A program made the position numbers and the translations under genes. Of a stretch of 64,000 nucleotides of DNA, positions 22,143 through 33,809 are shown piece after piece. Source of the DNA: Rostrohypoxylon terebratum (taxonomy: Eukaryota; Ascomycota; Sordariomycetes; Xylariales; Hypoxylaceae); contig MU385951.1 in NCBI GenBank assembly GCA_022497145.1, positions 1 through 64,000 on the forward strand, in the 5' to 3' direction. Each line of letters opens with the position of its first letter. The first letter of the stretch is position 1. The notes beneath the pieces are model-generated. The model searched no databases and had not been told where the DNA came from. It saw only the letters and a list, made by a program, of their open reading frames with translations.

Positions 22143-25100
22143 GGAAGGTGGTGAGGAAGACAGTGAAGAGGTAGATGATGTTATGGTGGCCCAAGAATCG
22201 GATGAGGGGGGTTAAAGGTGACGATGGTTTCGCAATTTATTGATTTTAGTACGAAGTATGGCAAGCGCTAACTTACTTACTTGCCTACCTCGTAATAAGA
22301 AAGGGATATATCTTGCGATTGTAACTTCCAAGGTTCGCATTGGCGCTCCTAAATCACAAGTGCAATTTCCGAAAATGGCAGATGCTGACACGGTTGGACC
22401 AATCGGAAGCCTAGCTCTGCTAGAAATGCCAAGCTCACTACACTAGTCGAATCCGGAGAAGAATAGACCTAAGACAGGTTTTGATCTACTATCATGAAAG
22501 AACCGAATTGTCGGGATAAGATGGACGAGGTAGGTGAGATACGAAAGTGAAATATATACCTACCCCTATCTAATCTCACCACCAAAGAAATTATTCTATT
22601 TTACCCCATTCTACTCCGAAGTAAGATCCACTCTACCTAGGTACGTAACAAACTAATTTAGGAATCTAGGATTCTATGTAGCTATCTGACTAGGTAGTTA
22701 TTAATGTCGTACAGAACAGCCAATCTTTGGAGTATGCAGTGGTGTTCAGGTGGTGAACTAGGTACCTACCTAATAGGTAACGCCTTCTAAGCCCTGGAGT
22801 CCAGGCCCTGCATAAGCTCCAACGGCCCCCCCCCCCCTCAGCTATGGCACAGCTCGTGAGACTCGGGACCGACCATTTGAATCGGGTTTTCAGCGAGTGA
22901 CCCGCATTGGCGACGAAGGTCCGGCTGGCAATATCGTAAATGGCACGTGGATCGGAGCTCGCGTCTTCGGTCAACATGCGAGACTTGAGATCTGGTTATC
23001 AGCTGATAAACCAAATCGCTACTGTTGTATGTAGGCAGGATATATGTGTGGGGGAGCTTCGTCTCTTTCGGCTTTCGGGCACAGCATCATTTTTTTTGTC
23101 GCAAACACATACCTACGATTGATGCACATGCGCTTCCACAGGCATGCGTTCCTGGTCGCATTCTAGGCCTCCCATCTCCCCCAGGACGCGGGCCGTCCCT
23201 CTTGTTGGAGAAGCTTCAGCGCTACGCCCTTGCGGACATCGCACTTGATACCAATCATTGCGTTACTCCGGGATTTCCTCAGTCTCTAGATGTTGTGAGT
23301 CGAAATCGAGCAAGAAGTGTTGATATCGGCCCTTTTTCCGGATACGGGACTCAGTTGATGATTGTATGTCATCTTAGGTAATTGCCAACGTCGTAAAACG
23401 TATCGAGAAACCACAACCATATATCAGACGCCCTAATTACAAGAACAGCACGTATATACACCAAGGCTAAAGCTTCCTGAATCAGAATGCGGTTGTTCTG
23501 TATCGTGACCAACAGTTTCTGTAAGTCGTTCTGGGCCTGCACTAGCGCAATCCGTACTACCCTTCTGTCGGTGCTTGATAGATTAAGTCTCGTTCTCCTG
23601 AGTAAGACATCAATAACTTCTGTCGCTTCAATACTAGTTTACTTGTAAACACCTATTAAATACGGGGGAATATATATTACATTATAAAGCCATTTGAATA
23701 AATTAGATAACTTCTAGAAAAGCTCGCTGTAGCGATAAGTGCTGCGTTTATATCTCCAATTTTTATCTTATTTGTCGGATTTAAAATGGAAATACCCATC
23801 GTTCTCCGGTTAGGTTCTAAGACTGTAAGACGGCTCCGTGTCCGGGTCGGCGGAAATCCCGTGGGTGGATCCGGGATAGTGAATTTTCTTGGGTCGGGTT
23901 AGGTTCGATGAATGATACTCTTGAGGAAAGTGTAGGTAAGTACTAGGACCTAGTAGATGTATAGAAAGCCAGGCTATGATGAAAATCTAGCTATCAAGCC
24001 TACCTATTGACACGAACCAGTTTAGGGACAACTAGTTAGGCCATGAAACAAAAGTTTCCCAATGACCAGTTGGTCATTGTTCCCTAATTCCATATTATAT
24101 GTGTTACCCGCACTTGGTACGTAACACCTATACGTTGACTGCCAAAATCGTCGCGCTCTTTTCCAATTTGAATCCCTTGTATGCAACAATCTCAGGTAAT
24201 TCGAAATGCCAGAAAATCCTTCGAGTCGCGATCGCTCTGTCTACTTGCATGTTATCGCTTTACCTGAGTCAGACTAAGTGGGACGTGTCGTGATATCAAA
24301 CACATCTTAGGATGCGAGAAATTTATTCCAAGTTTCGATTGAATATATGGGATGAAAGTGAGAATAATAACAAAAAAAGCTACTAGGTAAGTAGCAGTAG
24401 ATATAATTAAGACAGGTACTATTATAATTCATAAAGTTAAGTATCTACAGGTACCAACGTAGTAAGTATACAACAAATACTTAGGTACCTAATTTGATAT
24501 TTACCTAGCTTTCAAAAGAACTCCTAAGTAGCCTTTTATGATTCCCTCATATGATGAAGGATGATATTGAATAGTCCTTAATCCATCATCCAAGCGAAGA
24601 TTACTATGCTATCGGTAGTGAAATCCTTGGATAAGAAATAAATGTCTCACTGCTATTTGCTATAAGTGTTGACCTAATTTTGCGTGCGGAGTTAGGAGTT
24701 ATTTAGGTTAGGTCCTATGTTCAAGACTAATAGGTACCTAGCTCTAGCGGACCCTACTGTTTTTGGTCCTGTTAATTTTCAACATGCTCTCTGCGGCCGT
24801 TGTCGAATCTGGTCTTCCACCCAAAATAGGCATAAATCGTTCCACGACATTTCTATAAGCCTCTATTGAGGTAGATAAATTGCTCATGTGATATTTGTAG
24901 GAATTCAAGTGTGGCTGCCCTGTTATCAGCATTATCAGCCCTCGCTTACAATTGTCATCTCACTCTTCTTTTACTTTTCGAATTCAGTTCTTTTAGCGGA
25001 GTTTACATGTCAGATTCTACTAGCGCTGGAGTGCCATCCCTGACCTCCATACTAGCTAAGCCACAACTTAGACAAGTTGTCGCACCAAGACTTGCCCAGT

Positions 25101-25868
25101 AGTCCGCCAGTGTGGTCCGGATAACGCTCTCCGGCACTTCATTCTCGAGGTCGGTGAAATTGTGCGTGGATGGATCATTCCAACGACGATTTGCACAAGG
25201 GAGGTGATGTAACTACATTGTGTGGGCACCCTACATCCAGTATCGACTGTACTGTATTCGGGCAATCTCAAGCGTGAATGAGTTGTATCCAATAATCCTA
25301 CCCAATCCACGCTGCACATCATCTCATGACTTCGGGTTGTTCCAAGCTTCTTCATATCAACAATGCGATTTTCTGCAAAGTGCCGAGACGCGATGGAGGT
25401 CATGTAGCTTTGATATCGTTCCGTTGTTAAAGGCCGAACTGAAGCGACACGTGTGAAATAGGTGACTAAAACGACAACTCAACAACTTACATCTCTGCTG
25501 TATCCCGGCCGGACCTCCTGGATAATGGGTGCCGGTGTATTAGAAAGAACTTAAAATGGGCTATCAACATATTCCCCTTTTCGGTAACACGATGTCCGGC
25601 ACCTTTCGGTACGTCTCCAACAAGGTCCGTAAATCGTCCCTCTAATGAAATTGTGCATGGGCTTGGGATGGCTGCTACAAAATACGCTCTTATATAGAAA
25701 AGCACCTCTGTCCTGATACTCTTTCTGCATCACTCCTCGAACTCACCACCACATAGCAACTACTACCTCACTAAACTTCATTTACAAACTACCCCTCAGC
25801 AGGATCGTCTGATAACCTCAATAACACATCTCTGTCGCATTCTATTCCATAAACTGCCCATACTCAAG
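22143..25868. other. 3.7-kb gene-poor AT-rich stretch
   Basis: No frame shows a recognisable domain, splice-consistent exons or coding bias. A C12 homopolymer lies at 22826-22837 and GGTACCTA-type motifs are frequent (for example near 22760, 24485 and 24733). The right end (about 25740-25868) is the CA-rich leader of the melanin reductase gene. Confidence 0.5.
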
Positions 25869-27045
25869 ATGCCTAGCGCCATTGCTAAGACAGGTAGCAA
25901 GTACGATGCTATCCCAGGTCCTCTAGGCCTGGCATCTGCTTCCCTTGAGGGAAAGGTAGCTCTTGTTACCGGTGCTGGTAAGTGTTTCGTGATCCCCTCT
26001 TGCCATGCGGAGTTTTGCTTTTCATTCAGGTTTTTCTTTTCGTGGGGCGGTGTCCAGAAATCCAACCAATACAGCGGGCGTTGAGCAAAACACTGTTTTC
26101 GATCTTGGCTCGGGTGCGGGCACCCCCAGGCAATGTCCGAACCCTTTGAGCAGCCACTTAATTAATTTTTGCCGAATATCATTCCTAAAACAGTTGGGCG
26201 ATGAGCAGGACTAGCTAACGCACTCATGCAGGTCGTGGTATCGGTCGCGAGATGGCCTTGGAGCTCGGGCGTCGTGGCGCCAAGGTTATCGTGAATTACG
26301 CAAACAGCAGCACATCGGCCGAGGAGGTTGTACAGCAGATCAAGAAGAGCGGGTCTGATGCGAGGGCTATCAAGGCCAACGTCTCAGATGTGAACCAGAT
26401 CGTGCAGCTGTTTGACCAAGCCGTCAAGGTCTGGGGCAAGCTCAACATTGTGTGCTCCAACAGCGGTGTCGTCTCTTTCGGCCATGTCAAGGATGTCACA
26501 CCGGAGGAGTTCGACCGCGTCTTCAGTGTCAACACCCGTGGCCAGTTCTTTGTCGCCCGCGAGGCCTACAAGCACCTCGAGGTCGGTGGCCGCCTCATCA
26601 TGATGGGCAGCATCACTGGCCAAGCCAAGGGTGTACCCAAGCATGCTGTCTACTCCGGCAGCAAGGGAGCCATCGAGACCTTCGTCCGCTGCATGGCTAT
26701 CGACTTCGGTGACAAGAAGATCACTGTCAACGCTATCGCCCCTGGTGGAATCAAGACCGACATGTACCATGCTGTATGCCGAGAGTACATCCCCAACGGT
26801 GACAAGCTGCAAGACGAAGAGGTTGACGAGGTGAGTTTTACGATTGAACCTCTTTAATCTAAGTTCGACCCCGTCATAGCTAAATGTCTAATCATTATTT
26901 TTTGTAGTACGCTGCGACGTGGTCGCCCCTCGGCCGTGTGGGTCTGCCCATTGATATCGCCCGTGTTGTCTGCTTCTTGGCATCTCAAGATGGTGAGTGG
27001 ATTAACGGAAAAGTCCTCGGGATTGATGGCCACGCCATGATGTAA
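25869..27045 (+). CDS. 1,3,8-trihydroxynaphthalene reductase (DHN-melanin)
   Basis: NADPH-dependent short-chain dehydrogenase of 281 aa that reduces 1,3,8-trihydroxynaphthalene to vermelone in DHN-melanin synthesis. Exons: 25869-25977, 26232-26830 and 26908-27045. The first intron (254 nt) splits the cofactor motif, which reads VTGAGRGIGRE after splicing. Catalytic Ser163, Tyr177 and Lys181 (YSGSKG) lie one residue before the equivalents of the Magnaporthe enzyme. CSNSGVVSFGHVKDVTPEEF, NTRGQFFVAREAY and PGGIKTDMYHAV match that enzyme closely as I remember it. The C terminus ends in Met, as in trihydroxy- rather than tetrahydroxy-naphthalene reductases. No PKS, scytalone dehydratase or Cmr1-type regulator is adjacent, so the pathway is dispersed or the rest lies outside the window. 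Confidence 0.92.
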
Positions 27046-28091
27046 ATGAGATATCTGTGGTATAAGACGGACGAAATGAATTGAAAAGATGAGAGGTTTC
27101 TACGGGTCTAGGTCAACTCTCTGACCAACTTTCTATACATTTGTAAATTAGTCTAGCATTAAGATAGTTGATCGAAGTATTGGAAAAGGTTTTCGCGTCT
27201 AGGTACCTTTGTGCTAAAAAATACATACCTGATGTACCTAGTATCTGAAAGCCATCGGGCCGGTATCTGTTATCTTACACGGTTTAGTACCAATTCCTCG
27301 TTTGAGAGATATATATGATGTCATACCTACTATCTATATTCTCTCTATATTGAGGTATGTATAGCCGAGCTGAACCAATTTACCTCAAAGCCTTACCATC
27401 AATGCGTCTATTTGTATACCTACACATCGTGACGTCTATAGCTACCTTAGTAGTACCAATACGAGGTGTCATACCTGTCATACCTATGTTACATAACAAT
27501 CATGTTTTTGACCTCCTGACACGAGTGACAACTCATAAAAACAACTGTAGTGCCACTAAACCCAATGTCACGAAGAACTCGGTGTCGTATGAGGGTAAGT
27601 CAGGAATTGTACTAGCTGCAAGCTTCCTGAAAGGTTGAAGTACATTTACTTAGGTTAAGCAGGCTCTAAGAGAGCCTGCCTTTGCATATTAGGTACCTAC
27701 CTACTCATGGTGGTCTACGAGGCTCGGCACCTGAGCATATAAATACCCTGCGCCCTTTACTGTCGGGTGCCATCGCTTAACAAAATACCTACCTAGCCTG
27801 CATAGATACTCAGCAGAGAGGTAGGTTTCTACGAATTTTTTAGTCTCTTATATCGCCTTTATGTGTATCCTGATTATGAACGAGGTGTTGGGCAGGAATG
27901 AGACACGTCAACAAGCTCCAGATCACCCTGAATCGCTATTGTTTTGAGTCCTAGGCTGCATTGATTTATATTTAAGAGGCTTCGTTTTCTAAAGATCCAC
28001 GCCTCTCGCTCTACCATCGAAATTACAAAACTGCAGACGGAAATTTCTTCATGCCTACTAAGTCAAGATATCATCGAAACACAACGGCCTG
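27046..28091. other. Intergenic, no gene recognised
   Basis: Holds a small perfect hairpin at 27659-27679 and several GGTACCTA motifs. The open frame at 27357-27638 has no support. Confidence 0.5.
27659..27679. repeat. Perfect inverted repeat (9-bp arms, 3-nt loop)
   Basis: GCAGGCTCT and AGAGCCTGC flank AAG. It could be a terminator-like or cruciform hairpin; no surrounding gene explains it. Confidence 0.7.
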
Positions 28092-30255
28092 ATGGATACC
28101 AAAATCAACGGCAATCATTTAAACTCGCTCATGGGAGGAAAGTGCGATTTCAAAACCTACCACGAAATTATCAAACACGGGGTCAGTTCTACAGAGGCCG
28201 TTCCGGATCCCTTCGAAAAAGGCGCTTCTTGTGACGAAGATAGTGCCCACGCTTTGGTTATCAAGAGGAAATTCCAAGAGAACAAGCCAGACAATACCAC
28301 CCTACAAGTAAATTCTCCGCTCATCTTGAAAGCCTTCCGCGAGGTGATAAAATCGTACCTTGCTGTACCATCCGATTTCAATTCTCCGACAGAACTTTAC
28401 AGTCCTTTTGAAATGCTAGCCCATTACTGGCATGAACTACATGCATACCGAGAATCTCAAACGGACACTGTTATGAGGGACCATTTAGACCTCCTGTTGA
28501 AATTCATGGACCATGAGGTTGGACCTGATTTCGAGCGGGCCCTTAATATGATCCAAAAAGAACAAATCAACTACGACAATGCCTGGATTATTTTTCGTCC
28601 CGGCGACATTATGTATACCGAGATGAATGGCCATTCTTGGCTACTCGTATGCCAGAAAACAGCATATGAGGAAAACATGGATATGGGTCCCTACATGGAA
28701 GTTCATTGCACCTATACAGATGACAATGGCTTGTTTGTGGGCCAAGCTACACATGTCGTCAACTTGAACCAGAGAACCAAGTTTCCGGCGGGAAACCCGG
28801 TCCCGATCGCCGATCTAGAGATATATCCTCGCAGATTCTGCAAGGAAGGTGGTAGCCTTGAAACTCGTATCATATCTCGCGGGGAAAAGTTCCTGTCCTT
28901 AAGGAACAGTTCCACGGTAGCTTATGGTATGTGTGATATTACCCCCTTTCCAAGGAGATACTCTATGCCCGCTATCGTATCTATCATTCCCGAAAAAAGA
29001 AAAACTCGAAAGAATAGCGGCTTTAGACTTGAAACCCCGAATCTACTACTAGAATCAAAGGGATAAATTAAGACCATAATGTTTTTCAGGTTATAGTATT
29101 AATGGAAACGCAGATGGCGCTGCCGAATGGCTTAAAGAGCCGCCCTTTGACTTTTATGATCCATCGCAAACGAAATTTCGTGGCGTATGGCTTCCGTATA
29201 CTGAAAGTGGACGAGTAGTCCTGGATCGGAAGACATTCGGCGAGGAACAGCCTTTAGGTAAAGCTCGCGTTAAAAGAATGGACCCGAATCCAATGCACTG
29301 CCCGCCCTTTACGCTTGGGTACTCGCTTGGTCGTAAACAGTGGTGTCGATTTTTTGTTGACTGCATCAACGACGTAAAGTGGAATCAAAACGCATGGGAC
29401 TCCCTCATGCTCCAGGAAAAGGAGAAGCACCTTCTTAGAGCTCTAATCTCCTCTCACGCGTACTCGGAAAAACCAAGGGATTCTATGCAACAGAAAGGCA
29501 AAGGACTCGTTATTTTACTCCATGGAACACCGGGCTCCGGAAAAACGCTGACTGCTGAAACGGCTGCAGAGGGAACTCGGAAGGCTCTCGTCTCTACGTC
29601 AGTCGGTGAACTCAGTAAGGGTGGAAGGTAAGTTATCTCCCCAATACGAGTCTTTTCCATTCACCAAATTCATACAGTTTCATTTCCGGGTCGGCATCCT
29701 TTGAGAAGGAGCTTAAAAAGATTCTTCGGTATGCAACGATCTGGCAAGCGGTAGTCCTTCTCGATGAAGCCGATGTATTTCTAGAGGCCCGGAAGGATGT
29801 AGGGAGCACTGAACGGAATTCCCTAGTTGCCGGTGAGTTTTCTATATATTGCCACTATGAGAAACGTTTCTAACATGAATTCTCCAGTCTTTCTCAAAGA
29901 ACTCGAATACTTCGGCGGGATTGTTTTTCTAACAACAAACCGCGTGAAGTCATTCGACATCGCCATGAAATCTCGGATTCATCTCTCTCTTAGTTACACA
30001 CCGCCAATGGATGACATCCGCCGCCGTATTTGGCTTCACTCTCTCAAGAAGGTGCCTGCGGATGACAAAGACAGCGACTTGGATAGAACAGTCGACGAAT
30101 TGGAGAAAGAGGAGCTAAACGGAAGAGAAATTGCCAATGCTGTGAATACAGCTAGGACATTGGCTAGGTTTGACGGCGCTCGTCTCAGCTCTAGTCATAT
30201 TAAGACTGTGCTGGAGGTTCGTCGGGGTTTCGATGAGAGTTTGGGAAACAGTTAA
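28092..30255 (+). CDS. AAA-type ATPase of the fungal DUF7025 group
   Basis: Protein of 631 aa from exons 28092-28926, 29090-29627, 29678-29832 and 29888-30255; all four frames join exactly. The N-terminal 270 residues (WIIFRPGDIMYTE, then YPRRFC) match the regulatory region that precedes the ATPase in a filamentous-fungal family (DUF7025 type). The AAA core shows Walker A HGTPGSGKT, Walker B AVVLLDEADVFLEAR and the sensor-1 region IVFLTTNRV, followed by SRIHLSLSYTPP. A small helical lid ends with NGREIANAVNTARTLA. These proteins are presumed remodelling ATPases, but substrate and location are unknown. The segment between Walker A and B (KGGRSFISGSASFEKELKKIL) seems a little shorter than in typical relatives. 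Confidence 0.85.
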
Positions 30256-30955
30256 CTGTCTTGATCGTGGTAGTATACTAGCCACGCACAGTTCGCCATT
30301 GCAATCGAAGGGATTTTCATTTGTTAGCGAAATGCAAAGTAGGTAATTAGGTAATTTGATACTCGTTGTTTAGGAAGGATGACCTAATAAAAGATAACTA
30401 CCTAGGTTATACCTATTAATACCTGGTAGGTACCTATATATGTCTACCTGCCTACCATCTCCCGTGGATCATAACCGCCAGTTACTTGCCTCCCTGCCTA
30501 GCCACTGCTTAGGTAACTATCTGACAAATCACCTGGGCAATCATTCCAGAGATATTCATACGCTATCATGGCGTAGCTGCCAATCAGATGAAGAGAATTC
30601 AATTCTGAATCTCCGTTACCTGGGTACTTATTATAGGAGCTGTAATACTAGGTAGGCACCAGCGTGTGGCTTTGAAAAGATAGGGGTAGGTACCTTACAA
30701 GACAGGGTAGGTATAGGTTGAAAATGCGCACGCAGCTGCAAGTTGGCGTGGCTACCTGACTTGGGTACCTATCGTGCAGTCTTCTGAGGCCTGTGATCAA
30801 GTGATAGATCACAATATCATCTCCATCCGATGATTAGGTACCAATTATCTATAAACCGTATGATTTGCTCTAACCTACCCTGCTCTAACATTCTTCAACA
30901 ATTTTATTCAAGCAATCTGCTCAGTTTTCTTCACATCTAGGTAGTACCTGCAATC
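30256..30955. other. Intergenic, rich in GGTACCTA-type motifs
   Basis: Contains many short GGTAGGTACC/TACCTAGG-like words and no supported gene; its right end is the promoter of the gene at 30956. Confidence 0.5.
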
Positions 30956-33535
30956 ATGTTCCTAAGCGGAGAATCTCGAAGAGCAATTTTGAAACCAGAA
31001 CCTCATCCCTTTGGACGGGTACCGCTTCGCGATCTCATAACCTTGAGACGAGGAAAATCTTCGATCTTGAAATCAATACGAAATCCACCGTGCGATTATC
31101 CCGTTTGTCAGGGGGGCTTTTATACATCGCCTGCGCAGCAATGTCCACCATTTTCATATCGTCGCATCCTCACAGATGTTGAAGCAAAAGATCTGGTGGA
31201 ATCGTATATGAAGGATATAAATGAGTGCATGGGGTATTATTTAGCCGACCGTTTGAAATCTCATGCAGATCTGTTCATGAACCGGTGGAAAAAGCGAAGT
31301 CAGGAGGGTCGACGGACTGTTTTAATGGAAGCAGCGCCATATCTTGCGGATTCTTCATTCTTCATCGTGCGACATAGAGATGAGATTTCCAAAACGTTTC
31401 TTCGCCGTCGGAGTCCGGAACAAAGACTCCAACTTCTGGTCCCATGGCTCAATGTCGATATATTGAAGACCAATCCAGAAGTTTTGTTCGCCCTCTTGCA
31501 TTATAGAGTCGCATATCAACCGCAAGACTGGGCTGCCTTCGATTCTTCTCAATTGGACTTTGGCTGGGGCTTGGGATCGTTTGATATCGATTTCTGTAAC
31601 AAGCATATGGTCATGCATGGGCCACAATATGGCACCCTTGTAGACTGGGAAGAGGATGCAGCTCATAGGGTTGATATTCTTGGATTTCCTCGGGCTCGAC
31701 TCGTCCTGGAGGCGCAGGCGTTGATTTTGACAACACTCCGGTCAATTGTCGATAAGATTCTTCTCGATGCTGATCGCTCTCTCCCTCACCAAACCCACAA
31801 ATGGCTTGAGCTGACAGCCAATGCCAGCTTCAAACGGACCGGGGAGGTCGAGTCCTGGTCCCCCTATACAAACCAAGCCTTTTCCGCTCCTCCCCTATTT
31901 GACCCGGAGAACCTTCTTTCCCTGATAAATACTCGTTTAGAGGCTTCTAGCGATCACCTCTGGCATTTACAATGCGAGCCGGCATACATGCGTCGGCACA
32001 TTAAGATACATTCACGAATGCCAAACACAAAAGTCACCGACGAGAGCATCGCTCCACGTCGCATTGGGTTTAAACTACTTTATGAAGTCATGAATTATAA
32101 TTGGTGGCACATGCTTAAAGAGATGTGCGTGGGTGTGGTGGCCCTACACAGATACTGGCAAACTGAAATTTACCCCGGAAACCCTTTACCCTCCAGATAT
32201 AACTATGGCCTGGGCCACATCGAGTTTCAGCTGTATTTACGGGTAATCTATTGGGTTGAGACCATCATACGTACCCTACCTGTGTGCCCCGGATTTTCTC
32301 GTCATTGGAGACTAACTTGCAACTCCGATACTGACAGCAATGGACGTTTTGCCAGCGCAGAAAGGGTTACTCCTGCGTTTTCGATGGAATCCTTTGAAAA
32401 TGACCCCCTTGATTGGTTCTTAATGCAATAAGGGGGGGAGGAATACAAGTTCGTCCAATTGGACCACGCAGTACTCCTCGGTTTTATCCAAGATCATCTT
32501 TCTCAGTGTAGCTCGAAAGAAAAGACACGAATAGACGAGGGTGTATACAAGGACCTATCTGACCTCTGGACTTGCCATGAGATGCTGACAGCTATTCGTT
32601 TGAGTAGGCCTCGTTTGGAATCCCTCGCTGATGAAGAAACGAAGCAGTGGAGGGAACAAGATGCTGAAACTATAGAGAGATTGACAGCGAAACACGCGCT
32701 CCTAGCTGAGCAGATAGAAAGAATCACAAAGGGGTTGTTACAAGATTTCTACGAGAAACCTCTGAGTGGTCGTAAGAACCCGGAGTGGCTGCGACAATCC
32801 CGAGCTAACCGTGGGGCCTTGGAGACATTTTGGGGTTCGATGAGAGAGCTTGTCCAAGAAAAATTCGCACATTGTCTTACTAAGGATCAAATGGATAACC
32901 TTCTTCAAGTCGTGTCGGCGGATAAGACGCAGGAGCATATGGACGCCGTACGCAGTGAGGAGGATAGAATTCTAGCTGACATCGAGCGCAACGAAGCCGA
33001 GCCGATGCTTCGACATTTGAACCAAGACGACCTTGGGCAATCGGCGAAAGGGGAAACTCAACCTACACGAGAGAAGATCAAAAGCCGTCCGGAATCAAGC
33101 GGTGTCCAACCAACGGAAACTACCACCCTGGACAAGCCCATCCCCGCCATAGGACCTGAATCTTGCTTGGAGACTAACGAGGCGATAGCGGTAGATGAGC
33201 GATCTCTAAAGCTATTTACCCACATGTTCCCAGAAACAGCGCACGAATCAACCAAAACTGTTGGCTGGAATGATTTTGTGCATGCAATTTGCTCTGTAGG
33301 TTTCACGGCGAGAAATAATGGTGGTTCAGCTGTTTTGTTTGAAAGCATTGATGGAGGCAAAATCGTTTTTCATAAGCCACATCCCGTGGCGAAGATAGAT
33401 CCGATTATGCTACAATCAATGGGAAAGAGGATGACTAAGTGGTTCGGTTGGAATCGGAGACGGTTTATGCTGGCGAGTGATGGCGTCGACAGGCCTTGTG
33501 CCAATGGGAATCAAGTACCCGTCCCCCAGTCTTGA
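30956..33535 (+). pseudogene. Large fungal-specific protein gene split by one in-frame stop
   Basis: A single reading frame runs from 30956 to 33535 and is broken only by the TAA at 32429-32431. Upstream it encodes 491 aa ending NDPLDWFLMQ; downstream the same frame continues GGEEYKFVQLDHAVLLGF and on to 33533. In fungal relatives these halves, as I remember them, form one protein of about 850-900 aa, with the DWFL segment followed directly by an LDHA-type helix. No GT-AG intron of usable size removes the stop. The last 100 residues (GFTARNNGGSAVLFE, then VFHKPHP, then WFGWNRRR) resemble a HicA-like double-stranded-RNA-binding fold. Function is unknown. It may be a nonsense-mutated gene, a readthrough gene or a sequencing error; if two ORFs are translated, the second lacks a good ATG. 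Confidence 0.7.
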
Positions 33536-33809
33536 GGATCATTATCATATGACATATGTAGTTGTAGGTACCTACCTAGGTAGACAGCAACCATTAGGTT
33601 CTTAGGTGACGATACAATCAAGTGAGCACCCAGACAACGAATATTTTGAAGATAGGTACACAGAATATCATGTCAGCGATTAGCTTTTCCAATCATCCCA
33701 ATACCCCTCTGCTGGTGTGGGAATTCGACTTATAATCTCTTTTAAACTTACCCAGGCAGCTATGTAGGTAGGACCTAGGTCCTAGGTTATTGCTTATGAC
33801 CTATAGTAC

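Noticed and set aside
26384..26812. Minus-strand open frame of 142 aa within the melanin reductase
   Set aside because: It is a shadow of the conserved SDR exon.
32429..32445. Micro-intron removing the in-frame TAA
   Set aside because: The only nearby GT...AG pair would excise fewer than 20 nt, too short for a spliceosomal intron.
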